NCBI GenBank assembly: GCA_026988435.1
Contig: JALSLH010000074.1
Span: 1 to 35,760 of the forward strand
Reading direction: 5' to 3'
From: Methylophaga sp.
Lineage (GTDB): Bacteria; Pseudomonadota; Gammaproteobacteria; Nitrosococcales; Methylophagaceae
DNA length: 35,760 bases
In this document: positions 33,863 to 35,760 of the stretch, piece after piece
How positions within the stretch are numbered: the first letter of the stretch is position 1
Layout: the number at the start of each line of letters is the position of its first letter
Program-made: the position numbers and the translations under genes
The notes under the pieces: model-generated
Databases searched by the model: none
The model's input: the letters and a program-made list of their open reading frames with translations, nothing else
Told to the model about the DNA's origin: nothing

Positions 33863-34849
33863 TTATACTTGATATTGACGTGCTAATAAGCCCGCACCTA
33901 ATAAACCGACTTTGGGTTGCAAGATTAATCGAACAGGAATTTTAGGCATAAGCTTAGCCATCTTACCTTTAGCTGTGAAAGCAGGTAAAAAAGGCCCATC
34001 AATAAACCGTTGAACATTTTTTGCTGCAATGCCACCCGCAATATATAAACCCGCCATTGGCAATACGGTTAATGCTAAATTGCCTGCTTGTGCGCCGTAT
34101 ATTTTGATAAATAAATCTAAAGCCTGCTCGGCAATGGCATCTTGTTTTTCAAGTGCAAATTGGCTGATAGATGCCGCTGCATCACCGCTAATCATTGCTT
34201 GCCGTAATGCAGCATTCTCTTCATGTGATTGGTGAATCAATAAAAACTCATAAATAGTGACTAAACCCACACCGGAAACCATTCGCTCATACGAGATATG
34301 ACCAAAGCGTTCTAAAACATGTTCTAGTAATGCTATTTGCAAGCTATCGGTAGGCGCAAAATCAGTGTGGCCACCTTCTGTGGCTAATACTCGCCAGCTG
34401 TCATTTTCTGGTAGCATTATCGCTTGCCCTAAACCTGTTCCGGCACCGATTACGGCTCTTGGCGCACCTTCAGCAGGCTCACCTTGTTGCAAAGTAATAA
34501 TTTCATCAGCAGCAAGACAAGAAATACCGTGAGCTACGGCAGCAAAATCATTACATAAATGAACATGTTTAATGGAAAACTGTTCGGCCAATTGATCGGC
34601 ATTAATTTGCCACGGTAGATTGGTAATGCTGGCATCTCGACCAGAAACCGGCCCCGCAACGGCAAAACAGGCACTGTCAATAAACAGATCCTTAATCTCA
34701 TCTTCAGCCAAAAATGCAGCCAGCGCCATATCAAAACTGGTGAATTTTTCACTAACCACTTCTTTTTCCATCACGACATTACCCTGCTCCGTCGATATCT
34801 GAAATAAGATTTTAGTGCCACCTAAATCGGCAGCTAGATAGTGCTTCAT
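33863..34849 (-). CDS. glk: Glucokinase
   Basis: A 328-residue ATP-dependent kinase that makes glucose 6-phosphate. Motifs are 'LAADLGGTKILFQI' (phosphate-1 loop), 'LCNDFAAVAHGI', 'VIGAGTGLGQAIM', 'EGGHTDFAPTDSLQI' and 'LYIAGGIAAKNV'. The true start is the M of MKHYLAAD at 34849; the frame can be opened 16 codons earlier, but that would overlap pgl and adds non-family residues. It lies four bases after pgl on the same strand and would feed Zwf, encoded elsewhere in this window. Confidence 0.95.
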   Translation of the reverse strand: MKHYLAADLGGTKILFQISTEQGNVVMEKEVVSEKFTSFDMALAAFLAEDEIKDLFIDSACFAVAGPVSGRDASITNLPWQINADQLAEQFSIKHVHLCNDFAAVAHGISCLAADEIITLQQGEPAEGAPRAVIGAGTGLGQAIMLPENDSWRVLATEGGHTDFAPTDSLQIALLEHVLERFGHISYERMVSGVGLVTIYEFLLIHQSHEENAALRQAMISGDAAASISQFALEKQDAIAEQALDLFIKIYGAQAGNLALTVLPMAGLYIAGGIAAKNVQRFIDGPFLPAFTAKGKMAKLMPKIPVRLILQPKVGLLGAGLLARQYQV

Positions 34850-34853
34850 TAGT

Positions 34854-35564
34854 TTATTGACCAGCCGCCGCTTTATCCATAAACCAGTAATATTCACCTT
34901 GTGGTGCTAGGCGTTGCACAGGTAAGCCTTCTACGGCATCGGTGGTGATATCTTTAACAATGGGTGCTTTTGCTTCACCGCCAATAAATACGATCACTTG
35001 TTTTGCTATATTTATGACGGTATAGGTCATGGTTACACGCCATGAATCAAATTTTTCCACATATAAACTTGTGGTTAATGTGTCCGTTACATCTAATGCT
35101 GGTGTACCAGGAAATAAAGAAGCAATATGGCCATCAGGGCCTAATCCTAATAGCACTAAATCTAAGGGCTCACCTTGTAATACTTCTGCCATTGTTGCGG
35201 CATAGCTAGTCGCCACATCAGCGGCATCACCTAACTCTGTCGGCATACGGTGTACGTTTTCTTGTGGAATAGGCAAATGATCTATCATCGCTTCGCGGGC
35301 CATTTTAAAATTACTATCATCATGTGTCGGCAATACACAGCGTTCATCGCCAAAAAACAAGTGGACACGTGACCAATCAATTTGCTCTAAATAAGGCGAT
35401 GAGGCTAATTTTTGATATAAACCTTTAGGCGTAGAACCGCCAGCCAATGCCACATGAAATACGCCACGTTTAGCGATCGCTGATCGAGCAGAAGCGACAA
35501 ATTGTTCTGTTGCAGCTTCAATTAAACTGGCGCCATCAGTCATGATTTTTTGTTCGGCTTTCAT
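34854..35564 (-). CDS. pgl: 6-phosphogluconolactonase
   Basis: A 236-residue DevB/SOL-type lactonase that hydrolyses the product of Zwf to 6-phosphogluconate. Motifs are 'FHVALAGGSTPKGLYQKLAS', 'VHLFFGDERCVLPTHDDSN' and 'LLGLGPDGHIASLFPG'. An AAGGAAAAG Shine-Dalgarno is placed upstream of the ATG. It heads a two-gene run with glk; zwf is separated by 25 kb in this window instead of adjacent, unlike many gammaproteobacteria. Confidence 0.96.
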   Translation of the reverse strand: MKAEQKIMTDGASLIEAATEQFVASARSAIAKRGVFHVALAGGSTPKGLYQKLASSPYLEQIDWSRVHLFFGDERCVLPTHDDSNFKMAREAMIDHLPIPQENVHRMPTELGDAADVATSYAATMAEVLQGEPLDLVLLGLGPDGHIASLFPGTPALDVTDTLTTSLYVEKFDSWRVTMTYTVINIAKQVIVFIGGEAKAPIVKDITTDAVEGLPVQRLAPQGEYYWFMDKAAAGQ

Positions 35565-35580
35565 TTCTTTTCCTTAAATA

Positions 35581-35595
35581 TTTGTAATCTACAAA
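35581..35595. promoter_or_regulatory. Palindrome upstream of pgl
   Basis: TTTGTA-ATC-TACAAA has perfect 6-bp arms, 17-31 bases from the pgl start, where a sugar-pathway repressor could act. It includes TGTAAT, as in HexR operators, but the arm spacing does not match HexR. Confidence 0.35.
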
Positions 35596-35639
35596 GAAAT
35601 GATAAAGCCTGATGAGCTAAAAGACCACAACTAATCGGT

Positions 35640-35760
35640 AATCCCCCCGAAAAATAATTGAAGTCAAAAGTGGAATTTTCTCTTATGCTTAACAGCAGGA
35701 GATTATTCATGAAAAAAGCACATTTTAGCGATAGCCAAATATTAGCTATTTTAAAACAAG
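35640..35760 (+). mobile_element. Left part of an IS3-type insertion sequence (cut by window edge)
   Basis: From about 35640 the sequence (GTAATCCCCCCGAAAA and onward) resembles an IS3-type left end leading to the orfA start at 35709. The exact left inverted repeat and any target duplication cannot be set without the other end. Confidence 0.4.
35709..35760 (+). CDS. IS3-family transposase OrfA, N-terminal fragment
   Basis: The first 17 codons read M-K-K-A-H-F-S-D-S-Q-I-L-A-I-L-K-Q, which is the typical helix-turn-helix start of IS3-family OrfA (compare MKKxxFxxxQIxxILKQ). An AGGAG Shine-Dalgarno lies eight bases upstream. It runs off the window, so intactness is unknown. Confidence 0.8.
   Translation, partial: MKKAHFSDSQILAILKQ

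Noticed and set aside
34850..34897. Longer glucokinase start overlapping pgl
   Set aside because: The added residues are not found in glucokinases and the ATG at 34849 gives the usual N-terminus.
35581..35595. HexR operator before pgl
   Set aside because: Contains TGTAAT, but the distance between arms is shorter than in the HexR consensus I know; kept only as an unnamed palindrome.

Overview
The window looks like chromosome of an AT-rich, polarly flagellated gammaproteobacterium. The flagellar/chemotaxis order (fliLMNOPQR-flhBA-flhF-flhG-fliA-cheYZA-motCD-parA/parP-cheW-DUF2802) is the Pseudomonas/Vibrio type. Zwf, Pgl and Glk alongside a bacterial GlgA suggest, but do not prove, a methylotroph such as Methylophaga or a relative. 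Almost every gene is intact and tightly packed. No intergenic gap exceeds 150 bases, and I saw no tRNA, rRNA or CRISPR array.

Layout. (1) 88-8013, plus strand: seven tightly spaced genes of mixed function. They are a large PAS/GAF/PAS-GGDEF-EAL protein with a CZB-like tail, an EamA-type transporter, a YqaA-type membrane protein, a secreted SMP-30-like beta-propeller, a DEAD-box RNA helicase, a short PqiA-type membrane protein and a secreted phospholipase A2-like protein. (2) 8014-12012: glgA (minus) diverges from zwf (plus); zwf ends at a strong hairpin terminator, and psd (minus) converges on it. (3) 12092-30283, plus strand: one very long flagellar/chemotaxis gene block. It starts with two fliL paralogs (one purely periplasmic, one membrane-anchored) separated by a very good sigma-54 -24/-12 element. 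It continues through C-ring and export-gate genes, FlhF/FlhG polar placement, FliA, CheY/CheZ/CheA, the MotC/MotD stator, ParA-like and ParP-like array-positioning proteins, CheW, a 58-residue small protein and a DUF2802 protein. (4) 30285-32164, minus strand: fliK and a stand-alone FlhB C-terminal-domain protein (FlhX type). (5) 32186-33443, plus strand: a GYF_2-TM-pentapeptide-repeat protein and an overlapping uncharacterised gene. (6) 33472-35564, minus strand: apaG, glk and pgl. (7) The right edge enters an IS3-type insertion sequence.

How the genes work together. FliM, FliN and the FliOPQR-FlhBA gate build the switch and export machinery. FliK and FlhB (perhaps with FlhX) control hook length and substrate switching. 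FlhF/FlhG set polar position and number. FliA drives late genes. CheA-CheW-CheY-CheZ signal to the switch through FliM. ParA/ParP-type proteins place the arrays at the pole. MotC/D power rotation. The GGDEF-EAL protein could tie c-di-GMP to motility. Glk, Zwf and Pgl together convert glucose to 6-phosphogluconate.

The most interesting observations are these. CheA has no visible P2 domain; its linker carries two copies of a short acidic motif resembling the CheY-binding peptides of FliM and CheZ in this same window. FliL is duplicated with different topology. FliN has a duplicated WAAALEEQ motif. cheB is absent from its usual position. A degenerate CZB domain sits on the EAL protein. An unannotated 58-residue gene follows cheW. 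A membrane-spanning GYF_2/pentapeptide protein sits next to fliK.
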